NCBI GenBank assembly: GCA_963735445.1
Contig: CAVTLC010000053.1
Span: forward strand, 92,170 to 156,169
Length of the DNA: 64,000 bases
Source of the DNA: AP-15 sp963735445
Lineage (GTDB): Bacteria > Pseudomonadota > Alphaproteobacteria > ATCC43930 > CGMCC-115725
Direction: 5' to 3'
Position 1 is the first letter of the stretch; the number at the start of each line of letters is the position of its first letter. The notes under the pieces were generated by a model. That model was not told where the DNA came from. It did not search any database and worked only from the letters and a program-made list of their open reading frames with translations. Shown one piece after another: positions 1 to 8,835 of this stretch. A program made the translations under genes and the position numbers.

Positions 1-1
1 G

Positions 2-640
2 GCGCGCGAGCTGTTTGATCGATTTTGTGCGCGCGAGGGGTTGGCTGTAGTCGATGTGCCGCGCCCCCCAAATGGGCAGCCCTCGGCGCAATGGATGCGG
101 CAGGTGGGCGCTGAGCCGTTCTGGATTGCCGAACACGGACGGGCCGCCGATCTGATGGTGATCGGGCGCCCGAGTGACGACGGTGGCGCGCCGGAAGTGA
201 TCGAAGCCGCACTCCTCGAGAGCGGCCGCCCGGTGCTGGTCCCGCCTGCGGCGGCAATGACGAGCCTGCCGGATACAATCGTCATCGCGTGGAAATCGAC
301 ACGCGAAGCGGCGCACGCAGTCACCGCCGCAAGCCCATTTCTGTCGCTCGCAAAAAGAGTTCGGATATTGACGGTGGCCGAAAGCGAAGATTTGTCGACC
401 GAAGAAGGCGCCCAGCTATCGGCCAATCTGCGCTGGCGCGGGATTGAGGTCACGGCCGAGCGGCTGCAGCCGGATCAGCACAGTCCGGAGGACACCCTGA
501 TCAACGCGGCTGCCGAGAGCCACGCCATGCTGGTTATGGGCGCCTATGGCCATAGCCGGCTGCGTGAATGGATTTTTGGCGGCTTCACCGAACACGTGGT
601 TCGGACGGCGGTCCGGGTACCGGTCTTGATCGTACACTGA
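2..640 (+). CDS. Universal stress protein (UspA family), 5' end cut by window edge
   Basis: The reading frame is open from base 2, and the upstream residues (ARELFDRFCAREG) continue the family sequence, so the TTG at 41 is probably internal and the true start lies outside the window. The C-terminal half has the Usp nucleotide-binding signature G-2x-G-9x-G-S/T, seen as GAYGHSR followed by GGFT, and ends in PVLIVH, the usual last beta strand. An earlier segment (DLMVIGRPSDDGG) looks like the end of a first Usp domain, so this is likely a tandem two-domain Usp. Such proteins are cytoplasmic and act in stress or energy adaptation. Phosphoketolase is a common neighbour of usp genes, and a remnant of it follows here. 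Confidence 0.85.
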   Translation, partial: ARELFDRFCAREGLAVVDVPRPPNGQPSAQWMRQVGAEPFWIAEHGRAADLMVIGRPSDDGGAPEVIEAALLESGRPVLVPPAAAMTSLPDTIVIAWKSTREAAHAVTAASPFLSLAKRVRILTVAESEDLSTEEGAQLSANLRWRGIEVTAERLQPDQHSPEDTLINAAAESHAMLVMGAYGHSRLREWIFGGFTEHVVRTAVRVPVLIVH

Positions 641-715
641 ACGCCGCGGTCGCTTTCGCCGCCAAGTCGATCGCCGCGTAGGGTCGATCCGCGAAGCCGA
701 TCGGTCCCGCCACGG

Positions 716-937
716 ACGACAACGACCCCGTTCGACATGGTCGTCCGTAACAATTTCGAGCGGTTTCACCTGGCCAGCGATGTTATCGACCTGCTGCCGC
801 AGCTAGGCTATGTGGCCTACGCCAAGCAGGCGCTGCGGGACAAGCTGATCGAACATAAGCAATACATCACGCGTTATGGAGATGACATGCCCGAGGTCAA
901 GAACTGGCGCTGGCCTGCTGTATCGACCGCTGACTGA
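716..937 (+). pseudogene. C-terminal remnant of phosphoketolase (XFP)
   Basis: The frame encodes TTTTPFDMVVRNNFERFHL and later RDKLIEHKQYI and YGDDMPEVKNW, which is the conserved C-terminal end of xylulose-5-phosphate/fructose-6-phosphate phosphoketolase. Similarity starts abruptly near base 716. Upstream in the same frame the translation is arginine- and serine-rich and unlike the family, and no other part of the roughly 800-residue enzyme is present. Only about 73 residues survive, without the thiamine-diphosphate domains, so it cannot be an active enzyme. I infer an internal deletion that joined the usp 3' flank to the end of xfp. An in-frame ATG at 737 could still give a 66-residue peptide, but nothing suggests it is used. 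Confidence 0.8.
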
Positions 938-969
938 AGCGCCGCCGTCAAACTGCGAAAGGCTCAACA

Positions 970-1374
970 ATGCTCTCGATTTCCCCCGAAAAGCTCGCCT
1001 TTATCGTCGAGAAGGCGCGCGAGTACGATGCCGAGGTGCCGCCCGTCGACCGGGATTACGAGGAAGGCTCCGACGGGGTCGATGACGATGAGCGCGAGAT
1101 CCTGCTCGACACCCCCGATAACCCGACAGCACAGGAATTGCGCGATGCGATCGACGGGTTGAATGTCGATGAGCGCGAGGAGTTGCTGGCGCTGATGTGG
1201 CTTGGGCGCGGCGATTACGATGCGCAGAGTTGGGCCGAGGCGATGCGGCAGGCGCGCGAGTCGCAATCCTCGAGCGAGACCGAGTATCTGCTCGGGACGC
1301 CGCTGCTCGGCGATTACCTGGACGAGGGTGCCGCGGCGCTGGGCTTGTCGCTCGAAGGATACATGCGGGGTTAG
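970..1374 (+). CDS. DUF3775 family protein
   Basis: A 134-residue acidic soluble protein starting MLSISPEKLAFIVEKAREYD and containing LNVDEREELLALMWLGRGDYD, which I recognise as the DUF3775 family of alphaproteobacteria. No signal peptide or membrane segment is visible. The family has no established function. The gene lies 5 bases before a ChaB-like gene on the same strand and is probably cotranscribed with it. The family name comes from memory of the sequence pattern, not a search. Confidence 0.75.
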   Translation: MLSISPEKLAFIVEKAREYDAEVPPVDRDYEEGSDGVDDDEREILLDTPDNPTAQELRDAIDGLNVDEREELLALMWLGRGDYDAQSWAEAMRQARESQSSSETEYLLGTPLLGDYLDEGAAALGLSLEGYMRG

Positions 1375-1379
1375 GCCGC

Positions 1380-1601
1380 GTGCCCTACGCGACGACCGCG
1401 GATTTGCCACCTGCGGTGCGCCATCTGCCGCCGCATGCCCAGGAGATTTTTCTCGCGACCTTCAACAACGCTTGGCAGACCCACGCCGACCGCGGCCCGC
1501 AGGCGCAGGAGGAAACCGCGTTTCGCATCGCCTGGGCAGCCGTCAAAAAGCAATACCGCAAGCGCGGCGATGTCTGGGTGCCAAAGGATCGGTGGGAATA
1601 G
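1380..1601 (+). CDS. ChaB family protein
   Basis: Starting at GTG 1380 the product is 73 residues: it begins MPYATTADLPPAVR, then HAQEIFLATFNNAW, and ends with ETAFRIAWAAVKKQY. This is the compact ChaB fold (DLP..V..LP.HAQEI...AFN.AW......ETA...AWAAVK). E. coli ChaB was named as a regulator of the ChaA cation antiporter, but its mechanism is unclear and no chaA is present here. A longer upstream frame exists, but only the part from 1380 matches the family, and 1380 follows the DUF3775 stop by 5 bases, which supports this start and translational coupling. Confidence 0.8.
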   Translation: MPYATTADLPPAVRHLPPHAQEIFLATFNNAWQTHADRGPQAQEETAFRIAWAAVKKQYRKRGDVWVPKDRWE

Positions 1602-1633
1602 CGCCGCCCGTCTCCGCGACTGCTAGCGTGGCG

Positions 1634-2590
1634 ATGACTTTCGCACCGTCGGCAGAGGTGACCGGAGCCGATCTCGAACGCGAACTGGCCTTGGTTCGTG
1701 CTGCCGCTGCGGGACGGGCAGGTGGCGTTTTCGGGCCGGGTTCAATGGTGTGGCGGATCGACCGCGAGGCCGCGATCTTTCTTGCCGCCGGACGAGCCCT
1801 GTTGCTGCAGCTTGCGCATCCTTGGGTGGCCGCGGCGATCGCCGAACATTCGCACAGTTTATCCGACCCTATCGGCCGGTTTCACCGCACCTTCGGCGTC
1901 GTCTTTACGATGGTGTTCGGTACGACCGACGAGGCGATTGCCGCCGCCCGGCGCCTCTATCGTCGCCACACTGCGATCTCCGGCGCCCTGTCGGAAGGCG
2001 GCGGCATTTTTCCGGGAGGGTCGGCGTATTGCGCGAATGATGTCGCGGCGCTGCGCTGGGTCTTCGCGACCTTGGTCGACAGCGCAATTGTCGCCTTCGA
2101 ACTTGTCAACCCGGCGCTCTCGTCCGAAGAGCGCGAGCGCTATTACCGCGAGGAGCGATTGTTTGCGGCGTTTTTCGGCATTCCGCAAACCGCCTTGCCG
2201 CAAAGCTGGCCGGCATTTTCAGATTATGTCGAACAGATGGTCGGCTCGGACATGCTCGCCGTCGGCGACGCGGCGCGCCGGATCGCCGAGTCGCTTTTCG
2301 AAGGTTCCGGAACCTGGCTGCGTTCGCCCAACTGGTATCGCGCGCTGACCGCGAGCCTGCTGCCCGAGCGGCTGCGCGACGATTTCGGCCTTTTTTACGG
2401 GCGCTCCGAGCAGCGTGCCGTGCGACGTGCCCTCGCGCTGCTACGCTCTTTATATCCGCGCATTCCCGCCCAGCTCCGCTATGTGGCGCCCTATCACGAA
2501 GCCTGTGCGCGCCTCGCCGGACGTCGGCCGGGCGCTGTGACCCGGCGTCTGAACCGGTTTTGGATCGGCCGTGATTCGATGGCTGGCTGA
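1634..2590 (+). CDS. MpaB-like oxygenase (DUF2236 family)
   Basis: The product has about 318 residues from ATG 1634; an in-frame GTG at 1628 is an alternative start. It contains FGPGSMVWRIDREAAIFLAAGRALLLQLAHPWVA near the N-terminus, then HTAISG and YCANDVAALRWVFATLVDS, hallmarks of the DUF2236/MpaB family (latex-clearing protein and MpaB-type oxygenases, in which buried histidines bind haem in characterised members). The histidines of LAHPWVA and RRHTAISG are present. The substrate cannot be inferred. The start is weakly supported, because no strong Shine-Dalgarno sequence precedes either codon. Confidence 0.8.
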   Translation: MTFAPSAEVTGADLERELALVRAAAAGRAGGVFGPGSMVWRIDREAAIFLAAGRALLLQLAHPWVAAAIAEHSHSLSDPIGRFHRTFGVVFTMVFGTTDEAIAAARRLYRRHTAISGALSEGGGIFPGGSAYCANDVAALRWVFATLVDSAIVAFELVNPALSSEERERYYREERLFAAFFGIPQTALPQSWPAFSDYVEQMVGSDMLAVGDAARRIAESLFEGSGTWLRSPNWYRALTASLLPERLRDDFGLFYGRSEQRAVRRALALLRSLYPRIPAQLRYVAPYHEACARLAGRRPGAVTRRLNRFWIGRDSMAG

Positions 2591-2646
2591 CCTTTTCGCG
2601 AAAGCGGGTATCCTCGACGCATTGATTTGCCGATTCCGGGGAAGCC

Positions 2647-3777
2647 ATGGCGATTGCGGCCGCTGCCGGTGCCGAGACCACCAATCCGAACATTCTGCGG
2701 GTGCCGCAAGGGACCGATCTCGTCGAGTGGTATTTTGAGCAGGGCTGGACCGACGGGCTGCCGGTGGTGCCGCCGACGCGCGAGCGGATCGACGAATTCG
2801 TCGCAGCACTGGGCGGCGACCCGGGCTTTGTCGAGTGCAAGGTGCCGCCGCGGCACGGCAATCTCAGCCGCGAGGTGCTGGCGATCAACATGGTCATGGC
2901 GGGCTGCAAGCCCGAATATGCCCCGGTGGTCCGCGCGGCAATGCTGGCTCTGACCGCGAAAGCTTTCAATTTGAACGGGGTGCAAGCGACGACGCACATG
3001 GCGGCTCCGCTGCTGATCGTCAACGGACCGCTCGCAAGCGCCATCGGCATGAACGGCGACTGCAACGCGTTCGGTTCGGGCAATCGCGCCAATGCGACGA
3101 TCGGGCGGGCCTTGCGGCTGGTGTTGTTGAATGTCGGCGGCGGCCGGCCGGGCGATCTCGACAAAAGCACCTTGGGTCATCCCGGCAAATACACCTATTG
3201 CGTCGCCGAAAACGAGGCGGCGAGCCCGTGGGCGCCTTACCATGTCGAAAAGGGGTTTGACCCGGCCGAATCGACGGTTTTTGTCCTCGCCGCCGAGCCG
3301 CCACACAGCGTCACCAACCATGTCGCCAATGATCCGGAGGGCATCCTCGACAGCATCTGTTCGGCGATGAGTACGATCGCCAACAACAACGCGGTGTCAT
3401 CGGGGCATTGCGCGGTCATCATCGGTCCCGAGCATGCCCGCACGATCGCCGGCAAAGGGTGGACCCGGCACGATGTGCGCAGCTACCTGCACATGAACGC
3501 CTTCAATTTGTTTTCCGAACTGACCTTCAACGAGCGCTACGGCAAGATCTACAATCGCAACCTGCCGCGCTGGTACAAGCGCGAGCAAGGCTCCCGCATC
3601 CCGATCGTGCCCGATCCCGACCACATTCACCTATTTGTGGTCGGCGGCGAGGCCGGCCGGTTCTCGGCCTTTATCCCCGGCTGGGGTCACATGTCGTCGC
3701 CGGTCCTGCGCTCGATCGAAGACGCCGCCAGCCCGCGCCGCGACCCCGTCTGTGTCGACGGAACCTGCTATCTGTGA
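2647..3777 (+). CDS. Conserved protein of unknown function in the UGSC cassette
   Basis: A 376-residue soluble protein without signal peptide or transmembrane segments. ATG 2647 is preceded by a GGGGAAG ribosome-binding site. Conserved-looking blocks include DLVEWYFEQGWTDGLPVVPPT near the N-terminus, MAAPLLIVNGP and NGDCNAFGSGNRANATIGRA in the middle, and a C-terminal CVDGTCYL with a Cys-x4-Cys pair four and nine residues from the end. I do not assign a biochemical family. It ends 85 bases before the UGSC selenoprotein on the same strand, so the two are probably one transcription unit, and the terminal cysteines could be a redox partner for the selenocysteine. That functional link is inference. 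Confidence 0.6.
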   Translation: MAIAAAAGAETTNPNILRVPQGTDLVEWYFEQGWTDGLPVVPPTRERIDEFVAALGGDPGFVECKVPPRHGNLSREVLAINMVMAGCKPEYAPVVRAAMLALTAKAFNLNGVQATTHMAAPLLIVNGPLASAIGMNGDCNAFGSGNRANATIGRALRLVLLNVGGGRPGDLDKSTLGHPGKYTYCVAENEAASPWAPYHVEKGFDPAESTVFVLAAEPPHSVTNHVANDPEGILDSICSAMSTIANNNAVSSGHCAVIIGPEHARTIAGKGWTRHDVRSYLHMNAFNLFSELTFNERYGKIYNRNLPRWYKREQGSRIPIVPDPDHIHLFVVGGEAGRFSAFIPGWGHMSSPVLRSIEDAASPRRDPVCVDGTCYL

Positions 3778-3816
3778 GCGGCCGGAGGCGAGCCGAAGGA
3801 ATGCTATTGTTTTCAC

Positions 3817-3840
3817 CGTCATTCCCGCGCCAAGCGGGGC
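3817..3840. repeat. Short dispersed-repeat-like palindrome
   Basis: The sequence CGTCATTCCCGCGCCAAGCG resembles the common proteobacterial intergenic element CGTCATTCCCGCGAAAGCGGGAA. It can form a CCCGC/GCGGG stem (3824-3828 with 3834-3838). It lies between the cassette protein and the UGSC gene. The match is partial. Confidence 0.3.
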
Positions 3841-3862
3841 AGACGATAACGAGGAAACGGAG

Positions 3863-4402
3863 ATGCGGGGATCAGAATACGTAATGGCCTTCGACCCGCG
3901 CGGGGTGGTTGAGGTGGAGATAAAGCCGCTGTCGCGGAGGGTGCACGAACTCGCCGGGCTGCGGTTAGGCGTGCTCGACAACACCAAATGGAATGCCAAC
4001 CGGCTGTTGCGCAAAACCGTGGCGCGGCTTGAAGAGCAGGCGCCGCTTGCCGCCGTCAATTATTACCGCAAGGAAAGCTTTTCGAAGGACGCCGACCCGG
4101 TCTTGATCGAGACGATTGCCGCGAATAACGACATCGTCTTGACGGCGATCGGCGATTGAGGCTCGTGCACGTCGTGCTGTACGCATGACGCCGTCAGTCT
4201 CGAAGCCCTGGGCCGCCCGACGGCGGTCGTCGTCACCACCGAATTTCTCCATGAAGCGCTGATGCAGCGGGACGCCCTCGGTATGCCCGACCTCGCCCCG
4301 GTCGTCATCGATCATCCGCTGAGCACTTTGAGCGACGCCGAAATCGATGCTCGCGCCACTCAAGCGCTGGGCCAATGCATCGCCCGCTGGCTCGGGAAAT
4401 GA
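3863..4402 (+). CDS. UGSC-family selenoprotein (in-frame UGA read as selenocysteine)
   Basis: ATG 3863 follows a GAGGAAACGGAG ribosome-binding site. The frame runs 98 codons to TGA at 4157-4159 and continues open for another 80 codons to TGA at 4400-4402, giving 179 residues with selenocysteine at position 99. The residues around the UGA read AIGD-U-GSCTSCCTHDAVSLEALGRP, the exact UGSC motif of the UGSC-containing selenoprotein family, whose cysteine homologues carry CGSC. The downstream part keeps a normal fold pattern (PTAVVVTTEF, then a helical tail) and high third-position GC, so it is coding. The biochemical role is unknown; the U-x-x-C spacing suggests a thiol/selenol redox centre. Conventional gene calling would stop at 4159. 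Decoding requires SelA, SelB and SelC encoded elsewhere. Confidence 0.85.
4141..4195 (+). promoter_or_regulatory. Candidate bacterial SECIS region around the UGSC UGA
   Basis: Immediately after the UGA (4157-4159), CGTGCA (4164-4169) pairs with TGTACG (4178-4183) around an 8-base loop CGTCGTGC that contains GU, as bacterial SelB-binding loops do. A longer-range pairing is also possible: GACGGCG (4141-4147) with CGCCGTC (4189-4195), seven base pairs enclosing the UGA. The loop begins about 10 bases after UGA, slightly closer than in well-studied bacterial elements, so the exact SECIS fold is uncertain. Confidence 0.45.
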
Positions 4403-4503
4403 CCACCACGCCGGTCCGCTCGTTTCTCAAGAAGCCGGGCTGGGTTCGTCGATGATCTCGGTGTCCCCGCAGTAATGCCTGCAACAGCCAGGGTGAGGAG
4501 TGG

Positions 4504-5385
4504 GTGATCAATGGCGGGCAACTCAGGTCGGCTGCGCGGACCAAGCGATGGCTTGCCGTAAGCATAGCCTTGCTTGTTCTGAGCGTCGGCTATTTTTTCC
4601 TGCTGCGGAATTTCAATGTCCCGGTGCTCCCCGGCGAGCGCCATTTTGGCGCCACCGGGGCGGTCAAGCCGGCGGCTGAAGTTTACATCGAACCCATCAG
4701 TATCGATGCGTTCAACGACGCAATGCAGGTGCGTGCCTACCTCGAGCCGAGTGTTTCATCCAGCGGTGAGCATTTCGCAGCAGCGGATCGCGAGCTCACC
4801 TTGCTCATCACTCACGATAGAACAGTGGAGGAGATCAGGCTTGCCGGAAATGATCATCTGGCCTCGGCACTCTTTGAAGTGGACCTGAGCGAAGGCAGTG
4901 TCGCGCATTATCCGCTGGACAGCTACCGGGTGAAGCTGGGCGTCCAAGTTTTCGAAGGAAAAACGGCCGCCATCAAACTACCGGCCAGAGTCACAGTTTG
5001 GGAGGGGGTTCTTGGCTACGAATTACATTCGACCGGACAGTCGGGCGCTGACCCCGAGCGGATCCAGCTGAAGCTGGATATTGTCCGCAGCGGCGCCTTC
5101 GCACTCTTTGCACTCGCGGCATATGGAGCAATGGTCGTACTCGGTGGCTGCGCTCTCGCTATTGGCATTCTGACCTTTGTCGATGTCAGGAGGCCGGAGG
5201 CAACGCTGATCGGTGCGCTGGCGGCGATCGCATTCGCATTGCCGGTGTTGCGCAACGCGTTACCGGGCTCGCCACCACTCGGTATACAAGCGGACATGTT
5301 TGTCTTTCTGTGGACCGAGCTTGTGGCCGTGATTTCGCTCGCCCTCCTCGTCTATAAATGGGCGCGAAGCGGCCCGCGGCCCTGA
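4504..5385 (+). CDS. DUF4436-like membrane protein
   Basis: A 293-residue protein from GTG 4504, preceded by a strong GGTGAGGAG site. One hydrophobic segment near residues 17-35 (WLAVSIALLVLSVGYFFLL) is followed by a roughly 170-residue extracytoplasmic beta-rich domain (PVLPGERHFGATGAV, HYPLDSYRVKLGV), then three C-terminal membrane helices (from FALFALAAYGAMVV to LVAVISLALLVYKWA). This architecture and the HYPLDSY pattern fit DUF4436, which has no known function; the assignment is from memory. It begins 101 bases after the UGSC gene and may belong to the same transcript, but nothing else links them. Confidence 0.6.
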   Translation: MINGGQLRSAARTKRWLAVSIALLVLSVGYFFLLRNFNVPVLPGERHFGATGAVKPAAEVYIEPISIDAFNDAMQVRAYLEPSVSSSGEHFAAADRELTLLITHDRTVEEIRLAGNDHLASALFEVDLSEGSVAHYPLDSYRVKLGVQVFEGKTAAIKLPARVTVWEGVLGYELHSTGQSGADPERIQLKLDIVRSGAFALFALAAYGAMVVLGGCALAIGILTFVDVRRPEATLIGALAAIAFALPVLRNALPGSPPLGIQADMFVFLWTELVAVISLALLVYKWARSGPRP

Positions 5386-5428
5386 AACATTCGGTTGTAT
5401 AATCTCTGGTCCAATCAAGCAGCGCGAG

Positions 5429-5567
5429 ATGGTCGAGGAGGGCGTTTCTTCCGGCTTGCGGGTGCTCGATCTGGGCCAAGGGCGCCCTATTGCGCAATGC
5501 TGCGGGCGATGACCGGAGCAGACGTAGTCAAGGTCGAACCGTTGGAGGGCGACGGGGAATTGCGCGT
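5429..5567 (+). pseudogene. N-terminal remnant of a CaiB/BaiF-type CoA-transferase
   Basis: From ATG 5429 one frame gives EEGVSSGLRVLDLGQG, and a second frame from 5482 gives APYCAMLRAMTGADVVKVEPLEGDGELR. Together these match the start of family III CoA-transferases (LRVLDL.QG..GPYCAMLL.D.GADVIKVEPP.GD). About 45 of the usual roughly 400 residues are present, with a small deletion and frame break near 5480. Similarity stops where the convergent putA gene ends (stop at 5568-5570). This is the 5' stub of a gene whose remainder was lost. Confidence 0.7.
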
Positions 5568-8500
5568 TCAGGCGTCGTCCTGCAGTGACAGCAGGTTGGC
5601 GTTGCCGCCGGCGGCTGTGGTGTCGATCGAAATCGTCCGCTCGGTCGCAAAGCGGTGGAGATAGCGAGGGCCGCCGGCTTTTGGGCCGGTGCCGGACAGG
5701 CCTTCGCCGCCAAACGGCTGCACCCCGACGACGGCGCCGATCATGTTGCGGTTGACGTAAGCGTTGCCGATGCGCATCCGCTTTAGGATGTGGCGGACAT
5801 TCGCGTCGATGCGGCTGTGGATGCCGAGGGTCAGCCCGTAGCCGGTCGCGACTTATCTCGTCGAGTGCGGCGTCGAGCCGGTCGGCCGGCCAGCGTACGA
5901 CATGCAGGATCGGGCCGAACACCTCGCGGTCGAGCAAATGGGCGCCGGCGATCTCATAGGCGCGCGGCGCAAAAAAGGTGCCGTGCTCGGTGCCTGACGG
6001 CAGTCGGCATTGGTAGAGCAGCCGGCCTTCGCGCTCCATGCGCGCGGCGTGCTTTTCGAGCGCATCACGGGCATCGGCGTCGATGACCGGGCCGACATCG
6101 GTCGCGAGCAAGGCCGGGTCGCCGATCGCGAGCTCAGCCATAGCCCCCACCAGCATCTCGATCACCCGGTCGGCGATGTCGGCTTGGACATAAAGCAGCC
6201 GCGCCGAAGAGCAACGCTGGCCGGCGCTTTCAAAGGCGGAGGTCAACACGTCGGTGACGACCTGCTCGGGCAAGGCCGAGGAATCGACGATCATCGCGTT
6301 CTGCCCGCCGGTCTCGGCGATCAATGGCACCAACGGGCCGGGGCGCCCAGCCAATGACTGCGCAATCGCACGCGCGGTCTCGGTCGAGCCGGTAAACGCA
6401 ACACCGGCGATCCTGGTGTCGGCGACGAGCGGCGCCCCGACCCTCTCCCCGGTGCCGGGCAGCAGATGCAACACGTCGCCCGGGAATGCCGGCCTCGTGC
6501 AATAAACGCACTGCGGCGGCGGCGATGAGCGCTGTCTGCTCGGCCGGCTTGGCGATGACCGCATTCCCCGCCGCGAGCGCGGCGGCGATCTGGCCGGTAA
6601 AGATCGCGAGCGGAAAATTCCACGGTGCTATGCAGGCAAAGACGCCGCGGCCATGCAACGCCACTTCGTTGCGCTCGCCGGTCGGGCCCGGCATCGGTTC
6701 CGGTGCGGCAAAGTCGGCGCGGGCCCGCATCGCGTAATAACGCAGATAGTCGACCGCCTCGCGCAATTCGGCGACCGCCGCCGGTATCGTGCGACCGCCT
6801 TCGCGGATGACTCGCGCCAGCAAATCAGAGCCGTTTGCCTCGAAGAGATCAGCCGCGCGTTCGAGAATGGCGGCGCGCTCCTCGGCCGGGCGCCGGTCCC
6901 AGGCGGAAGCGGCGTCCGCGGCACGGTCGAGTGCTCGGTCGAGCTGCTCCGGCCCGGCCTCAATGACGGTGCCGATTTGCCGTCGCTGGTCGCTCGGGTC
7001 GAAGGCTGGTTTCGCCTCGCCGGGCTGCTCGACGCCGCCGATGATCGGCGCGGCATGCCAGGGCTGGCGCATTGCCTGGACGAGGCCGTCGCGCAGGTCG
7101 ATCAGCTCCCGGGGATCGGCGAGATCGATCCCGCGCGAATTCTTGCGCTCGGGCACGTAGAGATCACGGGGCAACGGAATGCGCGGATGCGGCTTCACCG
7201 GTAGCCGCGCCAGCTGCGCTATAGGGTCGGCGATAATGTTATCGATCGGCTGCTTGTCGTCGACGATGCGATTGACAAACGAGGTGTTGGCGCCGTTTTC
7301 GAGCAGCCGGCGCACCAGATAGGCGAGCAATTCCTCATGGCTGCCGACCGGCGCATAGACCCGGCACGGCCGGTCGAAATGCTCCGGCCCGACGATCTCA
7401 TCGTAAAGCGCTTCGCCCATCCCGTGCAGGCGCTGGAACTCCCAGTCGCGGCTGTCGCCGGCAAGCTCGAGGATCGCGGCGACGGTGTGGGCGTTGTGGG
7501 TCGCGAATTGCGGGTAAAACACGGCGCCGGCATCGAGCAGCCGATGAGCGGCCGCGAGATAGGAGACATCGGTCGCAACCTTGCGGGTGTAGACCGGATA
7601 GCCATCGAGCCCGCGCTCTTGGCTTTTTTTGATCTCGCTGTCCCAATAGGCGCCCTTAACCAGCCGCACCATCAGCCGGCGCCGCCCGCGGCGGGCGAGA
7701 TCGGCGAGCCAATCGATCAACGGCAGTGCACGTTTTTGATAGGCCTGGACCGCAAGCCCGAGCCCGTCCCAGCCAGCAAGCTCGGGCGCGAGCGCCAATG
7801 CCTCAATCAGATCGAGCGACAGATCGAGCCGGTCGGCCTCCTCGGCGTCGATCGTAAACCCGATGCCGGCCTCCCGCGCCTGCCTGGCGAGCGCCAGCAA
7901 TCGCGGAGCCATCTCGGCCAGCACGCGCTCGCGCTGCGCCATCTCATAGCGCGGGTGCAATGCCGACAATTTGACCGATATTCCGGGCGCGGTTTCGACC
8001 GCGCGACCCGCCGAGGCCTGCCCAATCGCCGCGACTGCGTGCTCGTAGGCGGCGAAATAGCGCGTCGCATCGGCAGCGGTATGCGCCGCTTCGCCCAGCA
8101 TGTCGTAGGAGTGACGGTAGCCTTCGCGTTCGGGGGCGCGGGCGCGGTCGAGCGCTTCCTCGATGGTTCGCCCCATGACAAACTGGCGGGCGAGGATGCG
8201 CATTGCCGCGGTCACCGCCTGGCGCACGACCGGTTCACCCGAGCGCAGCGCAAAGCGCTGCAGCGCCGCCCGCAAATCGCGGGCCGGCTCGGCGCGCAAC
8301 AACCGCCCGGTCAGCATCAATGCCCAGGTCGACGCGTTGACAAAGATCGAGTCGGAATGGCCGAGATGGCGGGCCCAATCGGCCTCGCCGAGCTTGTCGC
8401 GGATCAGCCGATCGACGGTCTCTGCGTCCGGAATGCGCAGCAACGCCTCGGCGAGGCAGAGCAATGCCACGCCCTCCTGCGAAGACAGCGCGTATTCGTG

Positions 8501-8719
8501 CAGAAAGGCGTCGATGCCACCCTTGCCGTGGCGCTCGCGGCGCACCGCCCCGACCAACCGGCGAGCCCTTTCGGCGATTCGGTCGCGCGCGTCGGGCGCG
8601 ATGTCGGCTGCAGCCAGGATCTCGGCGTCGGCCGCAGTCTCGTCGAGCCGGGCATGGCCGCGGATTGCGGCGCGCAGCGGCGCGGCCGGCGATGGCGGGG
8701 CGGAAAAGACGAGATCCAT
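5568..8719 (-). CDS. putA: Bifunctional proline dehydrogenase / pyrroline-5-carboxylate dehydrogenase (two frame breaks)
   Basis: Reading from ATG 8719, the product is about 1049 residues once two single extra bases are ignored (near 6478-6484 in a CCCGGG run and near 5849-5852). It oxidises proline to glutamate in two steps. The N-terminal FAD-dependent PRODH barrel shows LSALHPRYE and VKGAYWDSEIK. The C-terminal NAD-dependent aldehyde dehydrogenase shows APWNFPLAIFTGQ, ETGGQNAMIVDSSA (catalytic Glu) and SAGQRCSSARLLY (catalytic Cys), then QPFGGEGLSGTGPKAGGP. There is no ribbon-helix-helix domain, so it is the short, non-regulatory type. An in-frame extension to 8905 has no family similarity. 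Both breaks restore perfect family sequence, so the gene is probably intact in the organism. Confidence 0.9.
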
Positions 8720-8835
8720 GGCGGGGCCTTTCGCGAGCGCCGCGTCATTGCCACCCGAGAAGGCGAATCCCTCGTTGCCGGCGCGTTGCGTAGCCAAATG
8801 TGGTGCGCCGCCAATGCCCGCGGCAGATCTTGGCG

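Noticed and set aside
3863..4159. A complete 98-residue protein ending at TGA 4159, or a nonsense-broken pseudogene
   Set aside because: The frame continues with coding character and the exact UGSC motif spans the TGA, so selenocysteine readthrough is the better reading.
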